A stretch of 64,000 nucleotides of DNA from Bacteroidales bacterium (GTDB lineage Bacteria > Bacteroidota > Bacteroidia > Bacteroidales > P3). The stretch lies in the NCBI GenBank assembly GCA_017479385.1, contig JAFVCE010000011.1:1-64000 (forward strand). The letters run 5' to 3'. Under the pieces are notes generated by a model. That model saw only the letters and a list, made by a program, of their open reading frames with translations, was not told where the DNA came from and ran no database searches. A program made the position numbers and the translations under genes. Shown here piece by piece: positions 26,169 to 35,151 of this stretch (positions are counted from its first letter, which is position 1; every line of letters begins with the position of its first letter).

Positions 26169-26580
26169 AAAGCTACTGGCACTCCGGCATACCAGACGAA
26201 CCCATGTAATCGCAGACGATAGCCGAGGTGGCGAGGCAATATAGCAACGGCATTATGGACTGGTTGCCTCAACAAGTTCGGCAGCCACAACGCACGCTGT
26301 CGGGCTGGTATGCCCCGCGAACTTGATGTGCGAATCGAGTGCGCAGGGACGACTATAATGCCGTCGGCTCGGCCGACAATCCCGACTGTTCGAGCAATAC
26401 CGACTTGCCCCGATGTGGTGATTATCCTCGCCCCGCCCTATCTCTACACTGACTGCGGGACATATACAAAAAGCGATTATTAGATGTTGTCCGACTATCA
26501 CGATGTGCTAAAAAAAGAGCCGACACATGGCTGGTTTGCAAACCCGTGTCGGCTCTATAGCTTGGCGCGCCAGGTGGAGG
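26169..26580. other. Non-coding, structured stretch after the restriction-modification gene
   Basis: No gene seen. Several inverted repeats are nested: GGCATACCAG (26186-26195) with CTGGTATGCC (26305-26314), GAGGCAA (26233-26239) with TTGCCTC (26264-26270), and CAAGTTCG (26273-26280) with CGAACTTG (26318-26325). The last pairing crosses the first, so it would form a pseudoknot or be an alternative. A small RNA or decayed mobile DNA is possible. The etfA terminator lies at its right end. Confidence 0.5.
26516..26556 (-). terminator. Terminator of etfBA
   Basis: Perfect 11-bp stem AGAGCCGACAC / GTGTCGGCTCT. The loop contains a second small palindrome (GGTTTGCAAACC). A T run follows on the minus strand. 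It begins 24 nt after the etfA stop. Confidence 0.8.
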
Positions 26581-27603
26581 CTAACGGCTATTCTGTTTGT
26601 AGTATTTTATCAGTTTGGGTACAGCCTCTTCGACGCGAGCAGTGATTACGTAGTCGGCAATCTTGTTGATTGGTGCGTCGGGGTCGGAGTTGATGCTGAT
26701 GATAATGCCGCTGTCTTGCATACCGGCAATGTGCTGAATCTGACCACTGATGCCGCAGGCTATGTAGACCTTGGGGTGGACGGTGACACCGGTTTGGCCA
26801 ATTTGGCGGTCGCCATCAATCCAGCCTGCATCGACGGCAGCGCGAGAGCCACCAACCTCGCCGTGAAGCACCTTGGCGAGTTCGAAGAGCTGGTCGAAAC
26901 CCTCTTTTGACCCCACGCCGTAGCCACCAGCCACGACTATGGGGGCGCCTTTGAGGTTGTGTTTAGCGGCCTCGACATGGTGGTCGAGCACCTTCACGAC
27001 GAAAGCTTCGGGACCAACGTAGCTGTCGACTGACGGGTATACTACCTCGTGGCGGCAAGGACCATCGTAGAGGGCTTTTTGCATGACGCCACTACGCACC
27101 GTGGCCATCTGCGGACGATGGTCGGGATTGACGATAGTAGCAACGATGTTGCCACCAAAAGCAGGACGAATTTGGTAGAGGAGGTTGTCGTAGGTGCGAC
27201 CCGACTTCTTATCCTCGTAAGGGCCAATCTCGAGCTGTGTGCAGTCGGCAGTGAGGCCACTGGTGAGGCTGGACGAGACGCGAGGCCCGAGGTCGCGACC
27301 AATAACGGTGGCTCCCATGAGACATATTTGGGGTTGCTCTTGGCGGAAAAGGTTGACCACGATGTCGGTATGCGGGGCCGAGGTGTAGGGGAAGAGGCCA
27401 GGAGCGTCGAAGACAAAGAGTTTGTCGACGCCATAGGGCAGAATGGACGATTCTATCTTGCCTTTGATGTCGGTTCCGATGGCGATAGCGTGCAGTTCCA
27501 CGCCCAACTCGTTGGCCAGTTTGCGGCCTTTGGTGAGCAGTTCTTGGCTAACCTCGCGCACTTCGGCAGCCTCTAATTCTATGTATACGAATACGTTATT
27601 CAT
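26581..27603 (-). CDS. etfA: Electron transfer flavoprotein, alpha subunit
   Basis: 340 residues from ATG at 27603. The in-frame TTG at 27615 would overlap the etfB stop, so it is not chosen. The N-terminal domain (VFVYIELEAAEVREVSQELL) and the C-terminal FAD domain (VVAGGYGVGSKEGFDQL, GQTGVTVHPKVYIACGISGQIQHIAGM) are typical. With EtfB it forms the FAD-carrying heterodimer that takes electrons from acyl-CoA dehydrogenase, for which a candidate is encoded at 11917-13626. Whether this pair is bifurcating cannot be settled by eye. The gene lies 4 nt after etfB. Confidence 0.93.
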   Translation of the reverse strand: MNNVFVYIELEAAEVREVSQELLTKGRKLANELGVELHAIAIGTDIKGKIESSILPYGVDKLFVFDAPGLFPYTSAPHTDIVVNLFRQEQPQICLMGATVIGRDLGPRVSSSLTSGLTADCTQLEIGPYEDKKSGRTYDNLLYQIRPAFGGNIVATIVNPDHRPQMATVRSGVMQKALYDGPCRHEVVYPSVDSYVGPEAFVVKVLDHHVEAAKHNLKGAPIVVAGGYGVGSKEGFDQLFELAKVLHGEVGGSRAAVDAGWIDGDRQIGQTGVTVHPKVYIACGISGQIQHIAGMQDSGIIISINSDPDAPINKIADYVITARVEEAVPKLIKYYKQNSR

Positions 27604-27607
27604 GCTA

Positions 27608-28477
27608 TCATCCAATAATTTTGTCGTTCAACAATTCGGTTATAAGGCCGTTGATGTCGTCGTCTGAGGCGGTGAGGGTTTTGCTCTCTTTGGCTTGGAA
27701 AGCAATGCTTTGCACCTCTTTGACCTTGGTGGGGCTGCCGCTCATGCCACATTGCTGGGGGTCGCCATCCACGTCGGCCACGCTCCACTGGGTGAGTTGC
27801 AACTCCTTGCGGCTGGCGCGGAGCTCTTTGCGTGGGTCGTCGTCGGCCACCTCGAGCGGGCAAGCAGCATACTTGTACTTCATCACCAGTTTAGCGTTGG
27901 CCGGTCGGCACTCGGCTGCCGAACCGTTGACGGTGACCACGAGGGGTAGTGGGGCCTCGACCACCTCGACTCCGCCATCGATAAGGCGGCGAATGGTGGC
28001 TTTGCCATCTTCGATTTTTATAATCTCCTCGGCGTATGTAACTTGGTTAAGTCCAAGCTTTTGAGCCACCTGCGGACCAACTTGGGCTGTGTCGCCGTCA
28101 ATGGCTTGGCGACCACCGATAACGATGTCTACATTGCCAATCTTCTTGATGGCGGTAGCCAGGGCGTAGGAGGTGGCCAAAGTGTCGGCGCCTGCAAAAA
28201 GGCGGTCGGTGAGCAGCCAGCCTGTATCGGCACCGCGGTAAAGGCCTTCGCGGATAATCTCGCCAGCACGCGGAGGGCCCATGGTCAGCACGCCCACTTC
28301 AACATCGGGTTGTTGCTCTTTAATTCGGAGGGCCTGCTCGAGCGCGTTGAGGTCTTCGGGGTTAAAAATGGCAGGCAAGGCAGCGCGGTTCACCGTGCCT
28401 TCGGCTGTCATGGCATCCTTGCCAACATTCCTTGTATCAGGGACTTGCTTGGCAAGTACTACAATTTTCAAACTCAT
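27608..28477 (-). CDS. etfB: Electron transfer flavoprotein, beta subunit
   Basis: 289 residues. The start LKIVVLAKQVPDTRNVG is the EtfB signature, followed by NPEDLNALEQALRIKEQ, GVLTMGPPRAGEIIREGLYRGAD and DIVIGGRQAIDGDTAQVGPQVAQKLGL (nucleotide-binding region). It is longer than the ~255-residue mitochondrial type, as usual in anaerobes. It is the first gene of the etfBA operon, diverging from mutL, and its promoter box is 22 nt upstream. Confidence 0.93.
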   Translation of the reverse strand: MSLKIVVLAKQVPDTRNVGKDAMTAEGTVNRAALPAIFNPEDLNALEQALRIKEQQPDVEVGVLTMGPPRAGEIIREGLYRGADTGWLLTDRLFAGADTLATSYALATAIKKIGNVDIVIGGRQAIDGDTAQVGPQVAQKLGLNQVTYAEEIIKIEDGKATIRRLIDGGVEVVEAPLPLVVTVNGSAAECRPANAKLVMKYKYAACPLEVADDDPRKELRASRKELQLTQWSVADVDGDPQQCGMSGSPTKVKEVQSIAFQAKESKTLTASDDDINGLITELLNDKIIG

Positions 28478-28499
28478 ATTTCAATTTCTTTTAACAATG

Positions 28500-28507
28500 C
28501 AAAGTTA
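28500..28507 (-). promoter_or_regulatory. -7 promoter box of etfBA
   Basis: TAACTTTG on the minus strand, 22 nt before the etfB ATG. Confidence 0.65.
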
Positions 28508-28598
28508 CGACTTTTTTTTTAATCTGCCAAAAAAAAGTGTTTACCGCCATTTTTTGACGATTGAGACAAGTTTTTTTCTGCCAACAGTTTTTTTTTCG

Positions 28599-28606
28599 TA
28601 ACTTTG
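28599..28606 (+). promoter_or_regulatory. -7 promoter box of mutL
   Basis: TAACTTTG, 53 nt before the mutL ATG and divergent from the etfBA promoter. Confidence 0.65.
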
Positions 28607-28659
28607 CAACCTGCTTGTGGCCTGCGCCACACCTTATTTTTATGCATAAGTAACTGAAT

Positions 28660-30465
28660 ATGTCTGACATTATCAACATATTGCCCGACAGCGTGGCCAA
28701 CCAAATTGCGGCCGGCGAGGTGGTAGACCGCCCCGCCTCGGCCGTCAAAGAGTTGTTGGAGAACGCCATGGACGCCGGCGCCACCGAAATTCAACTCATC
28801 GTGAAGGACGCCGGGCGAACGCTGATTCAGGTTGTCGACAACGGCTGCGGAATGTCGGACACCGACGCCAGAATCTGTTTCGAACGACACGCCACTTCGA
28901 AAATAAAGCAAGCCGGCGACCTATTCGACATCCGCACCATGGGCTTTCGTGGCGAGGCACTGGCCTCGATAGCAGCTATTGCTCAAGTCGAGTTGCGCAC
29001 CCGTCCACACGACGCCGAGCTCGGCACCGAGGTCATCATCGAGGGTTCACAAATCCGCTCGCAACAGCCAGCACAATGTCCAGCCGGCACCTCGATAGCC
29101 GTCAAGAACCTGTTCTACAACGTCCCTGCTCGGCGCAATTTTCTTAAAAAAGACTCGGTCGAATTGAGCCATATCGAAGAAACCCTGCGTCGCATAGCAT
29201 TGATACATAGCGATATAGCCTTCTCGTTCCACCACAACGGACGTCTGCTCTACGACCTCAAGGCTGGCAACATGGCCCAGCGCATAACCCAAATTTTCTC
29301 TTCGGCATACAAAGAGCGACTCTACGCCATCGAAGAGAAGAGCGACGTTGTTCAAATCAAAGGCTACATCGGCAAAGCCGAGTTCGCGCGCAAAACCCGT
29401 GGCGAGCAGTACCTCTTTGTCAACGGGCGCTACATCAAACACCCTGCGCTGAGTACGGCCATCGAGCGCGCCTACACCGATATGTTGCCCGACCGCTCCT
29501 ACCCAAGCTACTTTGTGGGCCTTACGGTAGACCCGTCACGCATCGACGTAAACATCCACCCCACCAAGACCGAGGTTAAGTTCATCGACGAGAGCACCAT
29601 CTTCTCCCTACTGCGCGCTGCGGCACGCAAAGCCTTAGGGCAATTCTCGCTCGCCACCGAATTCGAGTTCAACCCCTCGACCGAAATCGACTTCTCCCCC
29701 ACCCCTAAAAACTACATTCCGAGAGAACCCCTCATCAGCTACAACCCCAACTACAACCCCTTCAACACCACCCCAACGTCGCACCAAGGTCGTATTAAGC
29801 TCGAATCGACAACGCAAAACTTCGACCACTTCTTCGACCCCGAACCGGTCCGCCCCACCGCCTCACCCCTGCCACAGCCCGAGCCCCCCACCACGCCCCA
29901 AAGCGTAGGCGTTGCTTGTATGCAGGTTCAGGAGCGCTTCATCGTCAGCTCGCTCCACTCTGGCATAATCGTCATCGACCAGCAACGCGCTCACGAGCGC
30001 ATAATCTACGACCGCCTGCTGGCTGCCGGCGAGCGCCACGTGGCCAACAGTCAGCAACTGCTTTTCCCGGTTAACTGCACCTTTTCGCCGGCCGATTCGG
30101 AAATCATGGCCGAACTTTTGCCCGACATCAAAAGTCGAGGGTTCGAGATTGCCTCACTCGGGCAATGTACCTTTGTCGTCAGCGCCACACCGCCCGACAT
30201 GAACGAGGGCGAATTGCAACCGCTTTTCGACCAAGTTATTATGGAATACAAAAACTCTATGCTGCAAAAGCACGCCAATCGAGACCAATGCCTGTGCCTG
30301 TCGCTGGCACGCCAAATGGCCGTCAAGCCAGGCAAACAGCTCGAGCAAGCCGAGATGCAACAAATGGTGGCCGACCTTTTCAGCTCGCCCATGCCCGACC
30401 GCTCGCCCGACGGTCGCAAGACCTTCGTCATAATAGACCCCAAAGCACTGCTGAATATCAATTAA
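28660..30465 (+). CDS. mutL: DNA mismatch repair protein MutL
   Basis: 601 residues. The N-terminal GHKL ATPase is complete: KELLENAMDAGAT, DNGCGM, TMGFRGEALASIAAI, then VRKFLKK-type PARRNFLKKDSVE, and the MutL transducer with NGRYIKHP and VDVNIHPTKTEVKF. A Pro/Thr-rich linker (about residues 345-425) leads to the C-terminal dimerisation domain. There the endonuclease motif of many MutL proteins (DQHAxxExxxxE) reads DQQRAHERIIYD, so key His and final Glu are changed and nicking activity is doubtful. The CPC-like metal motif at the end is also not evident. The rhomboid gene follows after 36 nt, probably in the same operon. Confidence 0.93.
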   Translation: MSDIINILPDSVANQIAAGEVVDRPASAVKELLENAMDAGATEIQLIVKDAGRTLIQVVDNGCGMSDTDARICFERHATSKIKQAGDLFDIRTMGFRGEALASIAAIAQVELRTRPHDAELGTEVIIEGSQIRSQQPAQCPAGTSIAVKNLFYNVPARRNFLKKDSVELSHIEETLRRIALIHSDIAFSFHHNGRLLYDLKAGNMAQRITQIFSSAYKERLYAIEEKSDVVQIKGYIGKAEFARKTRGEQYLFVNGRYIKHPALSTAIERAYTDMLPDRSYPSYFVGLTVDPSRIDVNIHPTKTEVKFIDESTIFSLLRAAARKALGQFSLATEFEFNPSTEIDFSPTPKNYIPREPLISYNPNYNPFNTTPTSHQGRIKLESTTQNFDHFFDPEPVRPTASPLPQPEPPTTPQSVGVACMQVQERFIVSSLHSGIIVIDQQRAHERIIYDRLLAAGERHVANSQQLLFPVNCTFSPADSEIMAELLPDIKSRGFEIASLGQCTFVVSATPPDMNEGELQPLFDQVIMEYKNSMLQKHANRDQCLCLSLARQMAVKPGKQLEQAEMQQMVADLFSSPMPDRSPDGRKTFVIIDPKALLNIN

Positions 30466-30501
30466 CCATTAAAAAACATAACAAAACAAAAAATTCGCTC
30501 C

Positions 30502-31107
30502 ATGCAATACTCGCCACAAGGATTCGGAATGCTGCCGTCGGCAGTGAAACACCTTATAATTATCAACATCATTGCCTACCTTGGCACCTACGTGCTCGAA
30601 CGTCAAGGAATGTTCATGATTACCAACTCGCTGGCACTGTGGTCGTTCGCCAGTGGCAACTTCCACATTTGGCAACTGGTGACATATATGTTCATGCACG
30701 CCAACTTTAGCCACCTGTTTTTCAATATGTTTGCGCTGTGGATGTTCGGTTGCGTACTCGAAAACTATTGGTCGACGCGCCGCTTCCTCATCTATTACTT
30801 TGTGTGCGGAATTGGGGCCGGACTGATTAATGCCCTCATCCCTGGCGGACTAACCGTCGGTGCCTCTGGCGCGGTCTACGGGCTGCTGCTGGCCTTCGCC
30901 ATGCTCTTCCCAAACGAGCGGATATACCTCTACTTTCTTGTCCCCATCAAAGCCAAGTGGTTTGTCATTGGCTATGCCGTCCTCGAGCTCATGCAGGGCG
31001 TGCTGGGCACCGCCGACCACGTGGCACACTTTGCCCACCTCGGGGGTATGCTTTTCGGCTTGCTGCTCATCCTCTACTGGCGCAAGCACCCCTACGGCCG
31101 CTTCTGA
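30502..31107 (+). CDS. Rhomboid family intramembrane serine protease
   Basis: 201 residues and six likely membrane segments. WQLVTYMFMHANFSHLFFNMFALWMFG carries the conserved Trp/His/Asn of the first half. GASGAVYGLL contains the catalytic Ser (GxSG), and VAHFAHLGGMLFGLL the catalytic His with the following GG. It would cleave membrane proteins within the bilayer of the inner membrane; the substrate is unknown. A rhomboid gene next to mutL is a common arrangement in Bacteroidota. It shares a bidirectional terminator with fabG. Confidence 0.9.
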   Translation: MQYSPQGFGMLPSAVKHLIIINIIAYLGTYVLERQGMFMITNSLALWSFASGNFHIWQLVTYMFMHANFSHLFFNMFALWMFGCVLENYWSTRRFLIYYFVCGIGAGLINALIPGGLTVGASGAVYGLLLAFAMLFPNERIYLYFLVPIKAKWFVIGYAVLELMQGVLGTADHVAHFAHLGGMLFGLLLILYWRKHPYGRF

Positions 31108-31124
31108 TAGGGGTAAGAAAAAAC

Positions 31125-31154
31125 GGGAGGGGCTGCTTAGCGGCAACCCCTCCC
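31125..31154. terminator. Bidirectional terminator between rhomboid and fabG genes
   Basis: GGGAGGGG / CCCCTCCC stem with a partly paired interior. T runs are on the exit side for the minus strand (AAGAAAAAAC on plus). It lies between converging stops. Confidence 0.75.
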
Positions 31155-31176
31155 ACTATTGAAATTTTGGCAAGCC

Positions 31177-31923
31177 TCAGAGCGAGAGACCGCCGTCGAT
31201 GCAAATCACCTGACCAGTGATGTATTCGGACAAATCGCTTGCTAAGAAGAGCGATGTTTTGGCAACATCGAGTTCGGTGCCGCCACGCTTCATGGGGATA
31301 ACGTCGGTCCACTGCTTGCGCACCTCTTCGGAGAGCTGGCCAGTCATGGCTGTCTCGATATAGCCAGGGGCGATGGCATTACAGCGAATGTTGCGCGAGC
31401 CAAGCTCTTTGGCCAACGACTTGCTGAAGCCAATTATGCCGGCTTTCGAAGCCGAGTAGTTGCACTGACCAGCATTGCCGTTGACGCCAACGATAGAGCT
31501 GGTGTTGACAATGCTGCCCGAGCGCTGACGAATCATCATCGGGGCAAAGGCTTTACAGTAGTTGAAGACCGAACGGAGGTTGACTTCGATGACGAGGTCC
31601 CAGTCTTTGGGCGACATACGAAGCAGCAAGGTGTCGCGAGTGATGCCGGCGTTGTTGACCAAGATGTCGAGGCGACCAAAGTCGTTCTTGACCATCTCGG
31701 CAACCTTCTCGGCCTCTTCGTACTCGGCAGCATTCGAGGCGTAGAAAGCCGACTTGGGGCTCATGGCCTGCAGCTCTTTGAGGGTAGCTTCGCTCTCCTC
31801 GTTGGCTTTGAGGTCGGTGAAGATGACGGTGGCACCATGCTCGGCAAAGAGCAGGGCCGTGCGTTTACCGATGCCGCGCGAGGCACCAGTGATGAGGGCT
31901 ATTTTGTTCTCTAAAAGTTTCAT
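31177..31923 (-). CDS. fabG: 3-oxoacyl-[acyl-carrier-protein] reductase
   Basis: 248 residues. Short-chain dehydrogenase: GASRGIGKRTALLFAEHGA binds NADPH, NNAGITRDTLLLRM is the FabG-type segment, S...YSASKAG holds the catalytic Ser-Tyr-Lys (SSIVGVNGNAGQCNYSASKAG), and IAPGYIETAMTGQL follows. It reduces 3-oxoacyl-ACP in fatty-acid elongation. The start codon overlaps the fabZ stop (ATGA), so translation is coupled. It is the last gene of the fabH-fabF-fabZ-fabG operon. Confidence 0.93.
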   Translation of the reverse strand: MKLLENKIALITGASRGIGKRTALLFAEHGATVIFTDLKANEESEATLKELQAMSPKSAFYASNAAEYEEAEKVAEMVKNDFGRLDILVNNAGITRDTLLLRMSPKDWDLVIEVNLRSVFNYCKAFAPMMIRQRSGSIVNTSSIVGVNGNAGQCNYSASKAGIIGFSKSLAKELGSRNIRCNAIAPGYIETAMTGQLSEEVRKQWTDVIPMKRGGTELDVAKTSLFLASDLSEYITGQVICIDGGLSL

Positions 31924-32345
31924 TGGGCTTTGGAATTATCGATTAATGCAAATGTCAGTTCGCCAGAGCAGCAGAGCTTGCCTGCAACGGTGGCTTTAGC
32001 TTCGACGAAGAAAATCATACCACGGCGCGATGTGATGTGAGCACGAAGTTCCATAGTGTCGCCAGGGCGCACGGGCTGACGGAAACGGACGTTGTTGATG
32101 CCGGTATAGAGGGGGGTGCGTCCAACAAGTTCGTCGCGGACCAAGATGCACGAGGCTTGCGCCATGATTTCGCACTGGATGACGCCAGGCACCACGGGGT
32201 TGCCGGGGAAATGGCCTTGGAGGAAAAACTCGTCGCCTCTGACGTGGTAGTGAGCCACAGCTTCGGAGCCTTCCATCGACACGTCGTCGATGAGGAGCAT
32301 TGGCTCGCGATGGGGCAAAAATGTTTTAATTTCGTCTCGATTCAT
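31920..32345 (-). CDS. fabZ: 3-hydroxyacyl-[acyl-carrier-protein] dehydratase, FabZ type
   Basis: 141 residues with a hotdog fold. LPHREPMLLIDDV at the start and the active-site stretch GHFPGNPVVPGVIQCEIMAQ contain the catalytic His and Glu. RFRQPVRPGDTMEL is the usual later motif. It dehydrates 3-hydroxyacyl-ACP. In many Bacteroidota the main FabZ is fused to LpxC; this one is a separate short protein within a fatty-acid operon, so it may be a second, dedicated copy. The 21-nt gap to fabF and the overlap with fabG place it in one operon. Confidence 0.88.
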   Translation of the reverse strand: MNRDEIKTFLPHREPMLLIDDVSMEGSEAVAHYHVRGDEFFLQGHFPGNPVVPGVIQCEIMAQASCILVRDELVGRTPLYTGINNVRFRQPVRPGDTMELRAHITSRRGMIFFVEAKATVAGKLCCSGELTFALIDNSKAQ

Positions 32346-32366
32346 ACTAAAAAATGTTTTTTTACG

Positions 32367-33605
32367 TTATACTTTGCGCAGAGCCACGCAAGCGTTGTGT
32401 CCACCGAAGCCGAGCGAGTCGCTGATAGCCAAGTCGGCCTGCCATTGGCGAGCCTGGTTGGGAGTGTAGTCGAGGTCGCATTCGGGGTCGGGTTCGCGCA
32501 GGTTGATGGTGGGGGGGATTACACCCTTTTGCAGAGCCAACGCGCTGATAATGAGCTCGACGGCACCAGTTGCACCGAGCATATGACCATGCATCGATTT
32601 GGTGGAGCTGATAACGGCACGACGGGCCTCTTCCTCGCCGAGGGCCAGCTTGATGGCAGCCGTCTCGCCCTTGTCGTTGAGCGGAGTACCGGTGCCGTGG
32701 GCGTTGATGTAGAGTTTTTGGCCGGGGGCGAAAGCAGCCTCTTCGAGGGCCAGACGTATGGCCTCGGCCGCACCAGCACCGTCGGGACGAGGGGCTGTGT
32801 AGTGATAGGCATCGCAGGTGTTGCCGTAGCCGCACACTTCGGCGTAGGTCTTGGCACCGCGACGGCGCACAAGCTCTTCGCTTTCGAGAATGAGCACGCC
32901 GGCACCTTCGCCCATGGTGAAGCCCTTGCGGCGAGCGTCGAAGGGGATAGAAACCTCGTCGGCCGAGGTGTTCGAAGAGAGGGCCTTGCAGTTCCAGAAA
33001 CCGCCCACAGCCATCTCGCAAATCGAGGCTTCGGCGCCACCAGTGATGACGGCATCGGCGCGGCCTTCTTTGATAAGGCGATAGGCTTCGCCCACCGAGT
33101 GGGTACCTGTGGCGCAGGCCGTAACAACCGGCAGGTTGGGGCCCTGGGCGTTATAGACGATGGCAACGTTGGCCGAGCCGATGTTGGCTATCATTTCGGG
33201 GATGAAGAGGGGCGATATGCGGCGCAAACCGTTGGCCATCTTGTTGGCGTGTTCCTTCTCGAAGGTCTTAATGCCGCCCACACCCGAGCCCACAGCGGTG
33301 CCCAAACGGCGAGGGTCGACGTCTTCGCCCACCTTCAGGCCGGCGTCGGCCATGGCTTGCGAGGCAGCGGCAAGGGCATAGAGGGCGTAGAGGTCGTTGT
33401 GGCGAACCATAGCCTTGTCGATGCCGTAGTCTTCGGGATGGAAGTCTTTGACCTCGGCGGCAAACTTCATGGGGAGGTTGGTGGGGTCTATCTGGGAGAT
33501 TTCGCCAATGCCACACTTGCCGGCAATGAGGTTCTGCCAGAGGGTCTCTATGTTGTTGCCCAGCGGGGTGATGCACCCCATGCCGGTGATGAAAACTTTG
33601 CTCAT
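32367..33605 (-). CDS. fabF: 3-oxoacyl-[acyl-carrier-protein] synthase II
   Basis: 412 residues. Thiolase fold with the FabF triad: VVTACATGTHSVGEAYRLI has the nucleophile Cys, INAHGTGTPLNDKGE the first His and SMHGHMLGATGAVE the second. The start MSKVFITGMGCITPLGNNIETLW and the end DSLGFGGHNACVALR are canonical. It condenses acyl-ACP with malonyl-ACP. Many Bacteroidales genomes have acpP immediately before fabF; no acyl carrier protein gene is in this operon. Confidence 0.94.
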   Translation of the reverse strand: MSKVFITGMGCITPLGNNIETLWQNLIAGKCGIGEISQIDPTNLPMKFAAEVKDFHPEDYGIDKAMVRHNDLYALYALAAASQAMADAGLKVGEDVDPRRLGTAVGSGVGGIKTFEKEHANKMANGLRRISPLFIPEMIANIGSANVAIVYNAQGPNLPVVTACATGTHSVGEAYRLIKEGRADAVITGGAEASICEMAVGGFWNCKALSSNTSADEVSIPFDARRKGFTMGEGAGVLILESEELVRRRGAKTYAEVCGYGNTCDAYHYTAPRPDGAGAAEAIRLALEEAAFAPGQKLYINAHGTGTPLNDKGETAAIKLALGEEEARRAVISSTKSMHGHMLGATGAVELIISALALQKGVIPPTINLREPDPECDLDYTPNQARQWQADLAISDSLGFGGHNACVALRKV

Positions 33606-33648
33606 AATTGTGCAATAAATGTCGGTTTGTTAATACTAATAATATATG

Positions 33649-34602
33649 TTACCAGCGCATGACACACGTACCGGTCACGAAGCCTGCACCGAAGGCCGAG
33701 AAGGCCACGATTTCGCCGTCGTGGATAACGCCATCGCGCACCAACTCGTCGAGGAGTATGGGGACGCTGGCCGACGAGGTGTTGCCGCGTTTGCAGATGT
33801 TGCTGTGGAACTTTTTGGCCGGCAGGCCCAAGTTCTCTTGAATGGCGTCGATAATGCGTTTGTTGGCTTGGTGGAGCACAAAGTGGTCGACCTGGTCGAG
33901 TTCGAGGCCTGCTTTTTCGACCACCTCTTTAAGGTCGTGCGAGGCCGAGGTGACGGCCATACGGAACACCTCGCGCCCTTTGAGGGTCATCGGGTGATGG
34001 GTGTCCACGCCCGTGCCGGTCTCGAAGGGGGTGTGTTCCAAGGGACGCTGATACCAGATGACCTCGGGCAGCGGTATCGAAGTGAGCTTCATGCCCAGCA
34101 GGTTGTCGCTCTTTTGGGCCACAACAGCACCAGCACCGTCGCCAAAAAGGACACAGGTTTCGCGCATAGTCCAGTCGACAAAGCGCGTCACCGCCTCGGC
34201 CGCCAAAAGCAACACATTGGTGGCTCGGCCCGACTGCATGAAAGACTCGACGAGGTCCATACCATAGATAAATCCGGCGCAGGCCGAGTTGATATCCATC
34301 GTGGGGCAACTGCAGCCAAGCGCTCCTTGCACGAGGCTGCTCACCGAGGGGGTGACGTAGGAGTTGCCAACATTGGAGGTAACAATATAGTCGATATCTT
34401 TGGGGTCGAGGTGCGAAGCCTCAAGGGCGCGACGCGCAGCTTCGATGGCCAAGTCCTCGAAACGCTCGTCGGTGATAATTTGGCGGGTTTTGATGCCGGT
34501 GCGGGTAGTAATCCACTCGTCGCTTGTGTCGAGAAACTGCGACAAGTCGTCGTTGCTGACTGTTTTTCGCGGTAGTGCGCTTCCGGTTCCAATAATTTTC
34601 AT
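33649..34602 (-). CDS. fabH: 3-oxoacyl-[acyl-carrier-protein] synthase III
   Basis: 317 residues. MKIIGTGSALPRKTVSND and TRTGIKTRQI at the start, DINSACAGFIYGMD with the active Cys, HQANKRIIDAIQ with the active His, and KRGNTSSASVPILLD with the active Asn are all intact. It starts fatty-acid synthesis by condensing an acyl-CoA with malonyl-ACP. It is the first gene of the operon. The ATG follows AGGAAAT, a weak Shine-Dalgarno-like sequence that is unusual for this window. Confidence 0.95.
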   Translation of the reverse strand: MKIIGTGSALPRKTVSNDDLSQFLDTSDEWITTRTGIKTRQIITDERFEDLAIEAARRALEASHLDPKDIDYIVTSNVGNSYVTPSVSSLVQGALGCSCPTMDINSACAGFIYGMDLVESFMQSGRATNVLLLAAEAVTRFVDWTMRETCVLFGDGAGAVVAQKSDNLLGMKLTSIPLPEVIWYQRPLEHTPFETGTGVDTHHPMTLKGREVFRMAVTSASHDLKEVVEKAGLELDQVDHFVLHQANKRIIDAIQENLGLPAKKFHSNICKRGNTSSASVPILLDELVRDGVIHDGEIVAFSAFGAGFVTGTCVMRW

Positions 34603-34634
34603 ATTTCCTAAGAATGTATTTTAAAAAGCGACTG

Positions 34635-34642
34635 CAAAGATA
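34635..34642 (-). promoter_or_regulatory. -7 promoter box of the fab operon
   Basis: TATCTTTG on the minus strand, 32 nt before the fabH ATG. Confidence 0.65.
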
Positions 34643-35151
34643 TGAATAAAAATCAAAATATGTTAAATTTTTTAAGAATTTAACATTTCCCCTTCCCTAA
34701 ATACAGGGCACTAATGGCTGATTATGCGACAGTTAACCCTCACTGCGGCGAGGGGGCGAAAAATAGGTTTCGGAGCACTTTTTGAGGAAATTAGCTCGGA
34801 TTTGGGTCAGAAATAGAGCATTTTTTAGTGAAAAAAGAGTCATGCTCCCAGCACGCTGCGCGTAGACCTGACGCCACCACCGCGCCGTGGTGGGTCGGGG
34901 ATGGAGAAAAATGGGGTTACATTTGGTTGCCGTAAACGCCTGATTTTCAGGGTTAAGGTCGTGTTAAAGAGGGGTTAGGGTCGTATTGAGGTCGAACAGC
35001 GCTTGATATTCAGATACTTACGACCGCGAAAAAATGGCTTGCCTGGCCCTTGTTGGCCAGTCGTCAAGGGCTTGTTTAGACCTTCTGGTTGTTGTGTTCG
35101 TTATGGCTTAGGTTTTGATAGAAACGGCGCGTTGATGGTCATATTGGTATA
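34643..35151. other. Intergenic region upstream of the fab operon
   Basis: No gene seen. It contains a hairpin at 34874-34893 (CCACCAC / GTGGTGG) and dispersed repeat copy D (34940-35020). Confidence 0.5.
34940..35020 (+). repeat. Dispersed intergenic repeat, copy D
   Basis: The most complete copy: CTGATTTTCAG at the left end, the core with TTAAAGAGGGGTTAGGGTCG, then TATTGAGGTCGAACAGCGC and a right end CTTGATATTCAGATACTTA. Confidence 0.85.

Noticed and set aside
28700..30465. MutL as a normal endonuclease-type MutL
   Set aside because: The DQHA-type motif is altered (DQQRAHERIIYD) and no C-terminal metal-binding Cys motif was seen, so I did not assign nicking activity. The change may be usual for the phylum, so it is not listed as a finding.
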